From positions 1 through 14,907 of the forward strand of contig JBDTVQ010000137.1 of the NCBI GenBank assembly GCA_040007195.1: 14,907 bases of DNA, written 5' to 3'. Position 1 is the first letter of the stretch, and each line of letters begins with the position of its first letter. The DNA is from JAFLBB01 sp040007195 (GTDB taxonomy: Bacteria > Acidobacteriota > Terriglobia > Bryobacterales > Bryobacteraceae). The notes beneath the pieces are model-generated. The model searched no databases, had not been told where the DNA came from, and saw only the letters and a program-made list of their open reading frames with translations. Of the stretch, positions 7,976 to 14,646 are shown piece after piece. Both the position numbers and the translations under genes were made by a program.

Positions 7976-8418
7976 TACATCTCCGCGTGCTGATGCCGGT
8001 CCGGCGCGGCTTGCATCTCGTGAGTGCCTAGCGTCACCCGCCCAGAATCGTTCAGCGCCGCCATCCGCTTCAGCTTGACCGGGTTGACATACTCGGCCTT
8101 ACGTGGAAAAAAGCTGACAAAGTTAACGCGGCATGCGGAACAGCGGTGCCGTTTGGCTCCAACGTGCACCAGCATCCGAAAGAACTTGCCGGGCATGTAA
8201 TACTTTTCCGCCCAATCACTCAGGTCCTGCCGCAAGCACCGCGGGCAGTGCGCATAGGGGAGCCGGAAGTTGAACAGCAAACCGTGCCAGAAACGATGGT
8301 CGCACTCGCGGCACCGCACGGGACAGTAGCCCAAAACCGAGGCAAGGTTTTCGAGCACACCCCTGCGCTTGGAAAACCGGATTCGATTTGAGCCACAAGC
8401 CGGACAGTCAGCGCCCAT
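7975..8418 (-). CDS. Cysteine-rich zinc-ribbon protein of unknown function
   Basis: 147 residues from ATG 8418, preceded by GGAAG six bases upstream, the clearest ribosome site in this part of the window. Four CxxC knuckles are visible: C5-C8, C36-C39 (with C32), C58-C61 and C93-C96, consistent with two zinc ribbons. Between them lie aromatic-rich stretches such as HRFWHGLLFNFRLPY. The C-terminal 40 residues (from about 108) are basic and polar. No transmembrane segment or catalytic motif is seen. I do not recognise a named family. The 3' end faces the hairpin repeats and the candidate ncRNA on the opposite strand, so RNA binding is possible but only a guess. A -10-like TAAGAT (plus-strand 8431-8436) is upstream. 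Confidence 0.75.
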   Translation of the reverse strand: MGADCPACGSNRIRFSKRRGVLENLASVLGYCPVRCRECDHRFWHGLLFNFRLPYAHCPRCLRQDLSDWAEKYYMPGKFFRMLVHVGAKRHRCSACRVNFVSFFPRKAEYVNPVKLKRMAALNDSGRVTLGTHEMQAAPDRHQHAEM

Positions 8419-8430
8419 AGAACTTCCATA

Positions 8431-8436
8431 ATCTTA
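8431..8436 (-). promoter_or_regulatory. -10-like box of the zinc-ribbon gene
   Basis: TAAGAT on the - strand, 12 bases before ATG 8418. No convincing -35 box. The leader would be short but still contain the GGAAG ribosome site. Confidence 0.3.
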
Positions 8437-8501
8437 CCAGAGAATTCCAACATTGAGAATCTTTCCTTTGGGCTACCTTCGCGGGAACAAAAGTACTAGA
8501 A

Positions 8502-9389
8502 TCAATGGCTCCTGGTAGGCACCCGGCGGGCCCGCCTCTGTCGCTCGACGGCCGCATACTGCGCCATTGAGCGGCGAAACTCCCCATGCAAGCGCTCCCG
8601 CACATCGTCGGCGACGCCCGTCTTCTTGCCCTCCACGGCCTCTACCCGCAGCAGTTCCCTTGTCGTCGATGTCATGAATACGCTGTCGGCCTCGTACAAA
8701 TCGTCAAGCCGCAGCGTCTTTTCTTCGACATGGACGCCCGGCACCTTCACTTCTTCGAGCAGTAACCGCCGCGTGACCCCGGGCAGGCACCCCGAGGTCA
8801 TCGGAGGTGTCTGGACACTCACGCCCTTCACCACAAACAGGTTCGCCGACGTACATTCGCTCACTTCCCCGCGCTCATTCAACAGCACCACCTCGTCATA
8901 CCCCTTGGCCTTCGCCATCTCCAGGAACGTCAGGTTCTGCGACCACGACGTCACTTTCACGCCTGCCATGGGACTTGCCGCGTGCCGCCCCTGCATCTGG
9001 ACCCCCAGTTTCGCCGCGGTTCCCCAATCCTGGAGATCCACCGTATACGCGACGACGTCGAACTCCCGCTCGAGGTGCGGCGCCTGAAACGCACCTCCCT
9101 TGTTGCGCACCACGGCCACCCGGAGCGTGGCATTTTCCGCTCCATTGGCCTCAATCAGCCGTTCCAGCGGCTGCTTCAAATCCTCTGCCGCCGCCGGCAT
9201 GGGCACACGCATCAACACCGCATCGCGGCACATCCGTTCCCAGTGCTTTTCCCAGGCAAACAGCACGCCGTCCAGCACTCGAATTGTCGAAAAAACACCC
9301 CAGCCGTTGAGCAGTCCCACCTGCCCCACGCTGGCCGTATGCGCGTCATTGCCAATCAGTTGTCCGTTATGAAGGATAAAGCGGTGCAC
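8502..9389 (-). CDS. Class IV PLP aminotransferase / ADC lyase-like protein
   Basis: 295 residues from GTG 9389. An in-frame ATG at 9476 would push the start 53 bases into the hydrolase gene and add sequence unlike the family, whereas GTG 9389 gives the usual N-terminus (HRFILHNGQ). Family marks: GLLNGWGVFSTIRV (26-38), PLP lysine K145 in AGVKVTSWSQN, E178 in SECTSANLF (pyridine-nitrogen partner) and PPMTSGCLPGVTR (195-207). Such enzymes are branched-chain or D-amino-acid aminotransferases or 4-amino-4-deoxychorismate lyases (pabC, folate synthesis). The substrate cannot be decided from motifs alone; the short length is compatible with ADC lyase. There is no Shine-Dalgarno sequence, and a TACAAT box sits exactly 7 bases before the start, suggesting a leaderless message. 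The hydrolase gene ends 34 bases upstream on the same strand. Confidence 0.88.
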   Translation of the reverse strand: MHRFILHNGQLIGNDAHTASVGQVGLLNGWGVFSTIRVLDGVLFAWEKHWERMCRDAVLMRVPMPAAAEDLKQPLERLIEANGAENATLRVAVVRNKGGAFQAPHLEREFDVVAYTVDLQDWGTAAKLGVQMQGRHAASPMAGVKVTSWSQNLTFLEMAKAKGYDEVVLLNERGEVSECTSANLFVVKGVSVQTPPMTSGCLPGVTRRLLLEEVKVPGVHVEEKTLRLDDLYEADSVFMTSTTRELLRVEAVEGKKTGVADDVRERLHGEFRRSMAQYAAVERQRRARRVPTRSH

Positions 9390-9396
9390 GACTTTT

Positions 9397-9402
9397 ATTG
9401 TA
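9397..9402 (-). promoter_or_regulatory. -10 box (TACAAT) of the aminotransferase gene
   Basis: TACAAT on the - strand ends 7 bases before GTG 9389, placing initiation at or within a base or two of the start codon. No good -35 match at 16-18 bases. Confidence 0.45.
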
Positions 9403-9423
9403 ATCGGGCCTCTTGTACAGCAT

Positions 9424-10578
9424 TTACGCCATGGCCGCTTCCTGAAATACGCGGCGCATCGCCGATGCGTCGCCATCGGGATTCCCCACGCGCTGGATCA
9501 TCAGAATCAGCGCCACGCCCTTCACCGGATCCACCCACGCCTGCGTCCCGTAAGCGCCGCCGTGACCGAACGTACCGCGCGAAAGCATGGCCGTCACACC
9601 TTGCGGCTCGCGCACGATACCGACCGTCAGCCCCCACGCCGACCCCGGCACGAACCCCGCCTTCAAGTCGCCCGTATGCATCGACGTCATCTGCTTTACG
9701 GCCGCCTCCGACAGGTAACGCTTCCCCTTCCACTCGCCCTCGTTCAGCATCATGCGCGCGAACTTTGAATAGTCCTCGGCCGTGGAGAACAACCCGCCGT
9801 TCCCCAGTGCGGGCCGGGCGCGCAGGAGAATGCGCTCCCGCGTCAAAGCCGCCGGGAACACCTCCACCAGCTTGCCGTCCACCCTCTGGCACGGCTTCAC
9901 AATGCGCGCGAGCTTCTTCTCCGCCGGATAGAATCCCGTGTCTTTCATCCTCAGCGGCCCGAACAGACGCTTGTCAAGAAACTCCGCGAACCCCACTCCG
10001 CTGACAACCTCCACCACGCGGCACAGGCTATTGATCCCCGACTGGCAATACTTCCACCGGCTGCCTGGCGCGAACGCGACAGTTTTCGACACATACGCCG
10101 GAATCAGGCCGGCCAGCGTCTTCGCCGCCAAGCTCTCCGCGTCCGTCGCTTCGCCCATGCCGGAGGTGTGCGTCATCATGTGCTTCAGCGTGATGTTTGC
10201 CGCGCTGCCATCGGTCAGCTTCAATTGGCCCAGCTCGGGAATGTATTTCGCCACCGGATCGTCCACCGAGAGCTTGCCCTCGTCCTGGAGCATCATCACG
10301 GCGCAGCCCGTCACCGGTTTGCTCATCGAGGCGATAGCGAAGATCGTGTCTTTCCGCATCGGCATCGTCTTTGCGGCGTTGGCGTGCCCCTGGGCGAGAA
10401 AGTGCGTGATGCCCGCGCGCGTGGCTACCAAAGTGACCGCGCCCGGAATCTCATCCGCGTCAATCAACGCCTGGAGTCCGCGCTCGATCGACTGCGTTTT
10501 GCCCACCGTCGCCGCGCGCAACGCGGGCAATGCCCCCGCTATGGGAAACATGGAAACAAAGCTCCGCCGTGAAAACAT
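9424..10578 (-). CDS. Exported serine hydrolase, beta-lactamase/esterase class C family
   Basis: 384 residues from ATG 10578; the longer frame from 10623 lacks support, while this start gives a proper Tat-like signal (SRRSFVSMFPIAGALPALRA, cleavage near 22). The nucleophile motif SxxK is S84-M-S-K87, Y177 is the second motif (Y-C-Q instead of the usual Y-x-N), and H339-G-G341 replaces the KTG box, as in esterase EstB and DD-peptidase relatives. GLFSTAEDYSKFARMML (262-278) is a strong family signature. The likely role is periplasmic hydrolysis of an ester, amide or peptide; true beta-lactamase activity is unlikely given the motif changes. TACAAT lies exactly 7 bases before the ATG. It lies between the HExxH gene (31 bases upstream) and the aminotransferase gene, all on the same strand. 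Confidence 0.9.
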   Translation of the reverse strand: MFSRRSFVSMFPIAGALPALRAATVGKTQSIERGLQALIDADEIPGAVTLVATRAGITHFLAQGHANAAKTMPMRKDTIFAIASMSKPVTGCAVMMLQDEGKLSVDDPVAKYIPELGQLKLTDGSAANITLKHMMTHTSGMGEATDAESLAAKTLAGLIPAYVSKTVAFAPGSRWKYCQSGINSLCRVVEVVSGVGFAEFLDKRLFGPLRMKDTGFYPAEKKLARIVKPCQRVDGKLVEVFPAALTRERILLRARPALGNGGLFSTAEDYSKFARMMLNEGEWKGKRYLSEAAVKQMTSMHTGDLKAGFVPGSAWGLTVGIVREPQGVTAMLSRGTFGHGGAYGTQAWVDPVKGVALILMIQRVGNPDGDASAMRRVFQEAAMA

Positions 10579-10585
10579 GCCCGCA

Positions 10586-10591
10586 ATTGTA
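10586..10591 (-). promoter_or_regulatory. -10 box (TACAAT) of the serine hydrolase gene
   Basis: TACAAT on the - strand, 7 bases before ATG 10578, the same box and spacing as for the aminotransferase gene. No Shine-Dalgarno sequence in between and no strong -35 match. Confidence 0.45.
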
Positions 10592-10609
10592 TCGGAACTA
10601 CAAACGCCC

Positions 10610-11146
10610 CTACCGAACCCCAAAATACGCCGGACGCGCCGCCAGCAGCAGCCCCGCCGTGTATTGCCCCGAGAACCCGCCCGCTTCGGCGTGTTCTGTT
10701 TCCTGCCTTACATAGTGCGTCAGCTCGTGTGCCGTCACGCGCGCCATCGCCTTGCCCAGCAGCGCCGGCAAGCGCGTGCCGATCAGCGCCGCCACGGGCT
10801 CCGTATACACCTCAACCATCGGCAGCACCCGCTCGCGCCTCGTTCGTGCCGCCCCTAGCGCCGACGTCTCGCTCGGATGGAACCGCATGAAGTACACCTG
10901 CACCGCGCCGGCTTCCTCGCAAGCGGCAACGCGCAGATCACGATCGCTCGCCTGCAAAATCCTCCGCAGTTCGCCTTCCCACTCCTGCGCCAGCGACTTC
11001 TCCACCGCCGCCGGATTCGCCACGCATACCGTCAGGCCCGGCCGATCCGCCGCGGCAAAAAGCCCCTGAGACAGCATCAGCAGGCCCATGAGCCCGGCCA
11101 GTTTCCTGGCCCGCCCCCGCCCGTCGAATTGTTTCCGAAGATTCAC
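10610..11146 (-). CDS. Small secreted HExxH protein (putative zinc metalloprotease-like)
   Basis: 178 residues from GTG 11146, with a Sec-type signal: basic start, hydrophobic LAGLMGLLMLSQGLF (16-30), and a likely cut after AAA (31-33). A later ATG (residue 20) would remove half of the signal, so GTG is preferred. H140-E-L-T-H144, with H152 eight residues on, is a zinc-binding HExxH followed by a third histidine at longer spacing than in metzincins. I recall similar small acidobacterial proteins with an AHExxH...YH pattern but no characterised member. The first half (33-115) has no recognised domain; C41 and C76 could form a disulfide. It may process or bind envelope proteins; function unknown. 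Next in line, 31 bases away, is the serine hydrolase gene. Confidence 0.75.
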   Translation of the reverse strand: MNLRKQFDGRGRARKLAGLMGLLMLSQGLFAAADRPGLTVCVANPAAVEKSLAQEWEGELRRILQASDRDLRVAACEEAGAVQVYFMRFHPSETSALGAARTRRERVLPMVEVYTEPVAALIGTRLPALLGKAMARVTAHELTHYVRQETEHAEAGGFSGQYTAGLLLAARPAYFGVR

Positions 11147-11246
11147 TCTACAGTCATCCTATTGCAACAATTCGTCAGAACCAAGCATTTTCTTTAGCTT
11201 GCGCCTTCAATTGATACTTCCCCGCCCCGCCCGGCACTACCTCTTG

Positions 11247-12431
11247 ATGAGCCGGCCGTCCGTCCTCCTCCACCACCACGACCTCATCCACCCGCTCATG
11301 CTCGCTCGCGATCTCCACCGCCGCGGTTACCGCGTGGAAGCCTGCGCCGACCGCCCCCACTCCGCCCTGCGCCACTCCCGCCACATCACGGCATTTCACG
11401 TAGTCCCTTCGATCGACCAACCGGAACGCCTCGCCCACGCCATTTGCGAAATCGTCCGCAAACGCCATATCGGCATGTTCCTTCCCGGAACCGATCAGGT
11501 GTTCGCCTTGGCTCCGCACCATGAAATGCTGGCGGACGTTGCGCACTACATGTTTGAAGACGCACCCACGCTGGCCCGCGTCCACGACAAGCTCTCGCTC
11601 CAGGCGATTCTGCGCGCCGCTGGAATCCTGACGCCCCATGCCGTGCCGTGGGACCTCGGCCCGCTCCCCGCAGCGCTCCACTACCCTGTCGTCGTGAAGG
11701 ATGTCGCAGGTTGTGGAGCCATCGATTGCCGCGTGCTTCGCAACGACTGCGACCTCGTCGCCGCACGCCGCCAGCGCCGCGCCTCACGGGTTCCCGCCCT
11801 GCTCCAGCAGTTCGTTTCGGGCCGGACACTCATCTGGATGGGCGTCCCAACCAACGGCCGCCTGGCCGCATCGCTCACCGCCGAGCGCGTATTGCTGGTT
11901 CCCGCCCACGCCGGGCCCAGTGTCCTGCGCCACTCGCTCATCCTGCCCGAACTCGACCGCCAGTGCGCGCGCATCCTCGCCGCCGTCCCCTACCGTGGCT
12001 TCGCCTCGCTCGATCTCATCCAGGATGGCGAGGGCCGATTCTGGTTCCTCGACTTCAACCCGCGCTTCTGCGCCGCCCTTCACACCTCGCTCCGCTGCGG
12101 CATCTCCTTCGCGGACGTCCTCTACCAGCTCGCGCACGGCCGCGCGCCGGCCCTCCCGCCGCAACGGCACAACGTGTACAGCCTTTCGCTTCACCGGCTC
12201 GCCCAACGCATGGTCCGGTCGCCCTCCGCCTTCGCCTCGTCGCTTGCCGCGCTCCGTTACGCCGCCGCAGCCGAAGAACTATTCACCCGCGATCCCCTTC
12301 CCTTCCTGGCCGCCGCGGCCCATCGATTTCGCGCAAAAACGAAGGCAAGCGAGCCGGGCGGGGCCCCGGTTCCCGCGTATTCTGACGGAACACATGGAAC
12401 CCAACGCCCCCAATCCCGCACTCATCTTTGA
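11247..12431 (+). CDS. ATP-grasp domain protein (carboxylate-amine ligase-like)
   Basis: 394 residues from ATG 11247. The frame extends upstream to 11088, but that stretch overlaps the 5' end of the divergent HExxH gene and does not look coding, while ATG 11247 starts a proper Rossmann-like domain (SVLLHHHDLIHPLMLARDL). Motifs: DKLSLQAILRAAGILTP (114-130), the ATP-binding lysine K151 in YPVVVKDVAGCG, D256 in ASLDLIQDG, and FLDFNPRF (267-274) with the metal-binding D269/N271 and R273. ATP-grasp enzymes join a carboxylate to an amine or similar nucleophile through an acylphosphate. Substrate unknown. The last 30 residues are low-complexity and overlap the methyltransferase gene by 38 bases, implying coupled expression. 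Confidence 0.8.
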   Translation: MSRPSVLLHHHDLIHPLMLARDLHRRGYRVEACADRPHSALRHSRHITAFHVVPSIDQPERLAHAICEIVRKRHIGMFLPGTDQVFALAPHHEMLADVAHYMFEDAPTLARVHDKLSLQAILRAAGILTPHAVPWDLGPLPAALHYPVVVKDVAGCGAIDCRVLRNDCDLVAARRQRRASRVPALLQQFVSGRTLIWMGVPTNGRLAASLTAERVLLVPAHAGPSVLRHSLILPELDRQCARILAAVPYRGFASLDLIQDGEGRFWFLDFNPRFCAALHTSLRCGISFADVLYQLAHGRAPALPPQRHNVYSLSLHRLAQRMVRSPSAFASSLAALRYAAAAEELFTRDPLPFLAAAAHRFRAKTKASEPGGAPVPAYSDGTHGTQRPQSRTHL

Positions 12432-13413
12432 CACAATTACCGCCTATCAAAAAGCAGCCGCGCTGAACTCGGCGCTCGAACTGAGCCTCTTTACCGCCAT
12501 CGGCGCCGGCTTCACCACGCCCGAAGCCATCGCGGCCCACACCAAGGCCTCCCCGCGCGGCGTCCGCACGCTGTGTGACTACCTCACCATCCACGGCTTC
12601 CTGAATAAGACGGCGCTCCCGCCCAGCCCCGCCTACTCGCTTACGCAGGATTCCGCCCTGTTTCTCGACGAAAAATCGCCCGCTTACGTGGGATCGATCC
12701 GCCTGTTCCTCTCCTCGGGCGACATCAAGGAGGCGTTCCAGAACCTCACCGGCGCCGTGCGCAACGGCCGGACCGCGCTTCCCGGCCAGGGCTCTGTCGA
12801 CTTCGACGACCCGGTCTGGCAGGACTTCGCCCGCGCCATGATGCCCATTGCCATGCCCGCCGCTCAGTTCATCGCTCAACAGTTGGGCACGCTCAAGCCG
12901 TGCCGCGTGCTCGATATCGCCGCCAGCCATGGAGCATTCGGTATCGCCATCGCCAGCGCCAACCCGGCCGCCAGCGTGATGGCCCTCGACTTTCCCGGCG
13001 TCCTCCCGGTCACCCGGGAAAATGTGGGCGCCGCCGGTCTCAATGCCCAGTTTTCCTTCCTTCCAGGCGACGTTTTTGACGCGGACCTGGGCGGCCCCTA
13101 CGACGTGGTCCTGCTGACGAATCTTCTGCATCACTTCTCGCCCGCCAGGAACATCGAAATGCTGACCCGCATCCGCGAGTCGCTGGCCCCCGGCGGCCGC
13201 GTGATGACGCTTGAGTTCGTCACTAACGCCGACCGCATCACACCGCCGCCCTCCGCAGCGTTCTCGCTGGTCATGCTCGCCAGCACCGCCGAAGGCGACG
13301 CCTACACCTTCGCCGAGTTTGAGCGGATGTTCCAGGCCGCCGGCTTCCCGCGCAGCGAAATGGCCGACGTGCCGCAGTCGGTCCAGCAGCTAATTACCAG
13401 CTACACGGAGTAA
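12394..13413 (+). CDS. SAM-dependent O-methyltransferase with N-terminal dimerisation domain
   Basis: 339 residues from ATG 12394. The frame is open far upstream (to 11701) but that part is a shadow of the ATP-grasp gene; family homology begins at ATG 12394. Residues 10-90 form the winged-helix/dimerisation domain of plant-type O-methyltransferases and hydroxyneurosporene methyltransferases (AALNSALELSLFTAIG, TKASPRGVRTLCDYLTIHG). The Rossmann part has motif I VLDIAASHGAFGIAIA (172-187), acidic D199, GDVFD (225-229), and LLTNLLHHF (240-248), and ends with AGFPRSEM. Such enzymes methylate hydroxyls of aromatic or polyketide-like small molecules. With the overlapping ATP-grasp gene this may form a small specialised-metabolite cassette (inference). 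A TATTCT box (12378-12383) lies 10 bases upstream. Confidence 0.9.
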   Translation: MEPNAPNPALIFDTITAYQKAAALNSALELSLFTAIGAGFTTPEAIAAHTKASPRGVRTLCDYLTIHGFLNKTALPPSPAYSLTQDSALFLDEKSPAYVGSIRLFLSSGDIKEAFQNLTGAVRNGRTALPGQGSVDFDDPVWQDFARAMMPIAMPAAQFIAQQLGTLKPCRVLDIAASHGAFGIAIASANPAASVMALDFPGVLPVTRENVGAAGLNAQFSFLPGDVFDADLGGPYDVVLLTNLLHHFSPARNIEMLTRIRESLAPGGRVMTLEFVTNADRITPPPSAAFSLVMLASTAEGDAYTFAEFERMFQAAGFPRSEMADVPQSVQQLITSYTE

Positions 13414-13529
13414 GGCGAGGCGATTTTGGCGTCCTAATCCCCCGGGCGGTGCGCCGGCCGCCGATTTCTCTCAGAAATGGTGAGAATATTTCCACTGCCG
13501 GCGCACTACGCACATGAACCGGATCTGTC

Positions 13530-13712
13530 ATGACCGAATCACACCTCCAGGACGATGAACTGGAGCAGTATATTCTCGGCATTCTGCCCGACGCGCTTCT
13601 CGACACCGTTGAGGAGCATATCCTCTTTTGTCCAGCCTGCATCGAGCGCGCCGAAGAACTCGAAGCCTTCATCCTGGCCGCCCGCAAGGCAATGGAGCGG
13701 AAACCGAACTAG
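13530..13712 (+). CDS. Small zinc-finger (anti-sigma-like) protein
   Basis: 60 residues. The pattern H30-xxx-C34-xx-C37 in EEHILFCPACIERAEE, preceded by an acidic helix (DDELEQYILGILPDALLDTVEE), matches the short zinc-finger anti-sigma (zf-HC2/ZAS) module. No membrane segment or sensor domain follows, so it is either a minimal soluble regulator or an isolated domain. No sigma factor gene is adjacent. It is convergent with the membrane protein gene (13-base gap), leaving no room for a separate terminator. The gap before it (13414-13529) holds no other feature I can support. Confidence 0.7.
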   Translation: MTESHLQDDELEQYILGILPDALLDTVEEHILFCPACIERAEELEAFILAARKAMERKPN

Positions 13713-13725
13713 CCGCGGCGACCCG

Positions 13726-14355
13726 TCAAACCTGGCCTTTGGTGGACCGCACGTATTCCTGCTCCCACGCAGCGCCTGCGAAGATCGCCGCAATGCACAC
13801 CGCCAGCCAGAACAGCGCCAGCAACAGCTTCCGGATTACCTCGGTGCGTGTGGGAAGTTGCTCCACCCACACCACCTTGATCATCGGGCCGCCGGACTCT
13901 GCGTTGAGGACGCCGGCAATGTGCCGGGCGATTTGTGCCGCCTCTTCCTCCGTCTCGTGTGGACTGGAAACGTCGATCTGCCGCCCGCCCATCGTCTCTA
14001 CGCCGGCGGTGTAATAGGTCTCCAACTTCACGCCATCGTCAAATGTCGTGACATTGCGCAGGTAGCAATGCCGGATGTCGCCGCGCTGAGTCGACCGTGG
14101 GAGTTGGACCGGCAGAGGCCAAACAATTTCCCATAGACTGCGCGGCGTAATGACGGCAGTTCGCCGGTTGATCAGGCAGACGAACACCCAGTACAGGGCG
14201 ACCGCGTAGAGCGGAATGGCCATTCGAACCGTCGGCCCGTCTTCCGGGTAAAGCCAACTGTACGCTCCAATGCCCCCGAAAATGAACGCCAGCACCACGC
14301 CGAAGACACCCCACGGCAACGGTATCCAGCGCTGTGTGAGACGCAACCTGCTCAT
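13726..14355 (-). CDS. Three-helix membrane protein of unknown function
   Basis: 209 residues from ATG 14355. Hydrophobic helices at about 15-36, 46-62 and 176-196. Between the second and third lies a roughly 110-residue polar domain (VITPRSLWEIVWPLP ... DIRHCYLRNVT ... EEEAAQIARHIAGVL), whose beginning resembles the bacterial PH-like (DUF304-type) membrane proteins, a weak match. An acidic run ETEEEAA at 134-140 precedes an amphipathic helix. A -10-like TACACT (plus-strand 14364-14369) lies 8 bases before the ATG and there is no Shine-Dalgarno sequence. Function unknown. Confidence 0.75.
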   Translation of the reverse strand: MSRLRLTQRWIPLPWGVFGVVLAFIFGGIGAYSWLYPEDGPTVRMAIPLYAVALYWVFVCLINRRTAVITPRSLWEIVWPLPVQLPRSTQRGDIRHCYLRNVTTFDDGVKLETYYTAGVETMGGRQIDVSSPHETEEEAAQIARHIAGVLNAESGGPMIKVVWVEQLPTRTEVIRKLLLALFWLAVCIAAIFAGAAWEQEYVRSTKGQV

Positions 14356-14382
14356 GCCGCTTTAGTGTATGCGAGAGACGGC

Positions 14383-14454
14383 TACAATCGATTCGTCACG
14401 CGGCTCCTCTTTTTCCTTCTGACTGCCGCACTCCCATCCCCATCACAGAGTTGA
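14383..14454 (+). pseudogene. Possible remnant: promoter box plus broken signal-peptide start
   Basis: TACAAT (14383-14388) is followed 6 bases later by a frame reading V-T-R-L-L-F-F-L-L-T-A-A-L-P-S-P-S-Q-S and then TGA (14452-14454). It reads like a secretion signal but begins with GTC rather than GTG/ATG and stops after 19 codons. It may be the start of a secreted-protein gene destroyed by the sequence that follows, or chance. Confidence 0.3.
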
Positions 14455-14646
14455 GGCCTTTCGCGTGCGGCCTCCACCTCCTCGCATTACCCGGTCGACC
14501 GAGCCAATCATAACCACCATGATCCCGACTTCAGCCAATCTCTGGCCATTGAACTGCTCTGCGTTAAAGCAGCCTCCAAAGGGTTGTGGATGAGTACTGC
14601 GCGGCTCCGACTGCGAGAACGCACGCCAATGGTGAACCTGCAGCAC
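14443..14646 (-). CDS. Doubtful short frame, hypothetical
   Basis: 67 codons from GTG 14646, immediately after the stop of the HNH-like frame (14647-14649), with no ribosome site. The product (containing RLAEVGIMVVMIGSVDRV) matches no family I know. Either a small coupled gene or noncoding sequence; otherwise 14455-14646 holds nothing I can identify. Confidence 0.2.
   Translation of the reverse strand: MLQVHHWRAFSQSEPRSTHPQPFGGCFNAEQFNGQRLAEVGIMVVMIGSVDRVMRGGGGRTRKASTL

Noticed and set aside
11701..12393. N-terminal extension of the methyltransferase (570-codon frame)
   Set aside because: It is a shadow of the ATP-grasp gene; methyltransferase similarity begins at ATG 12394.
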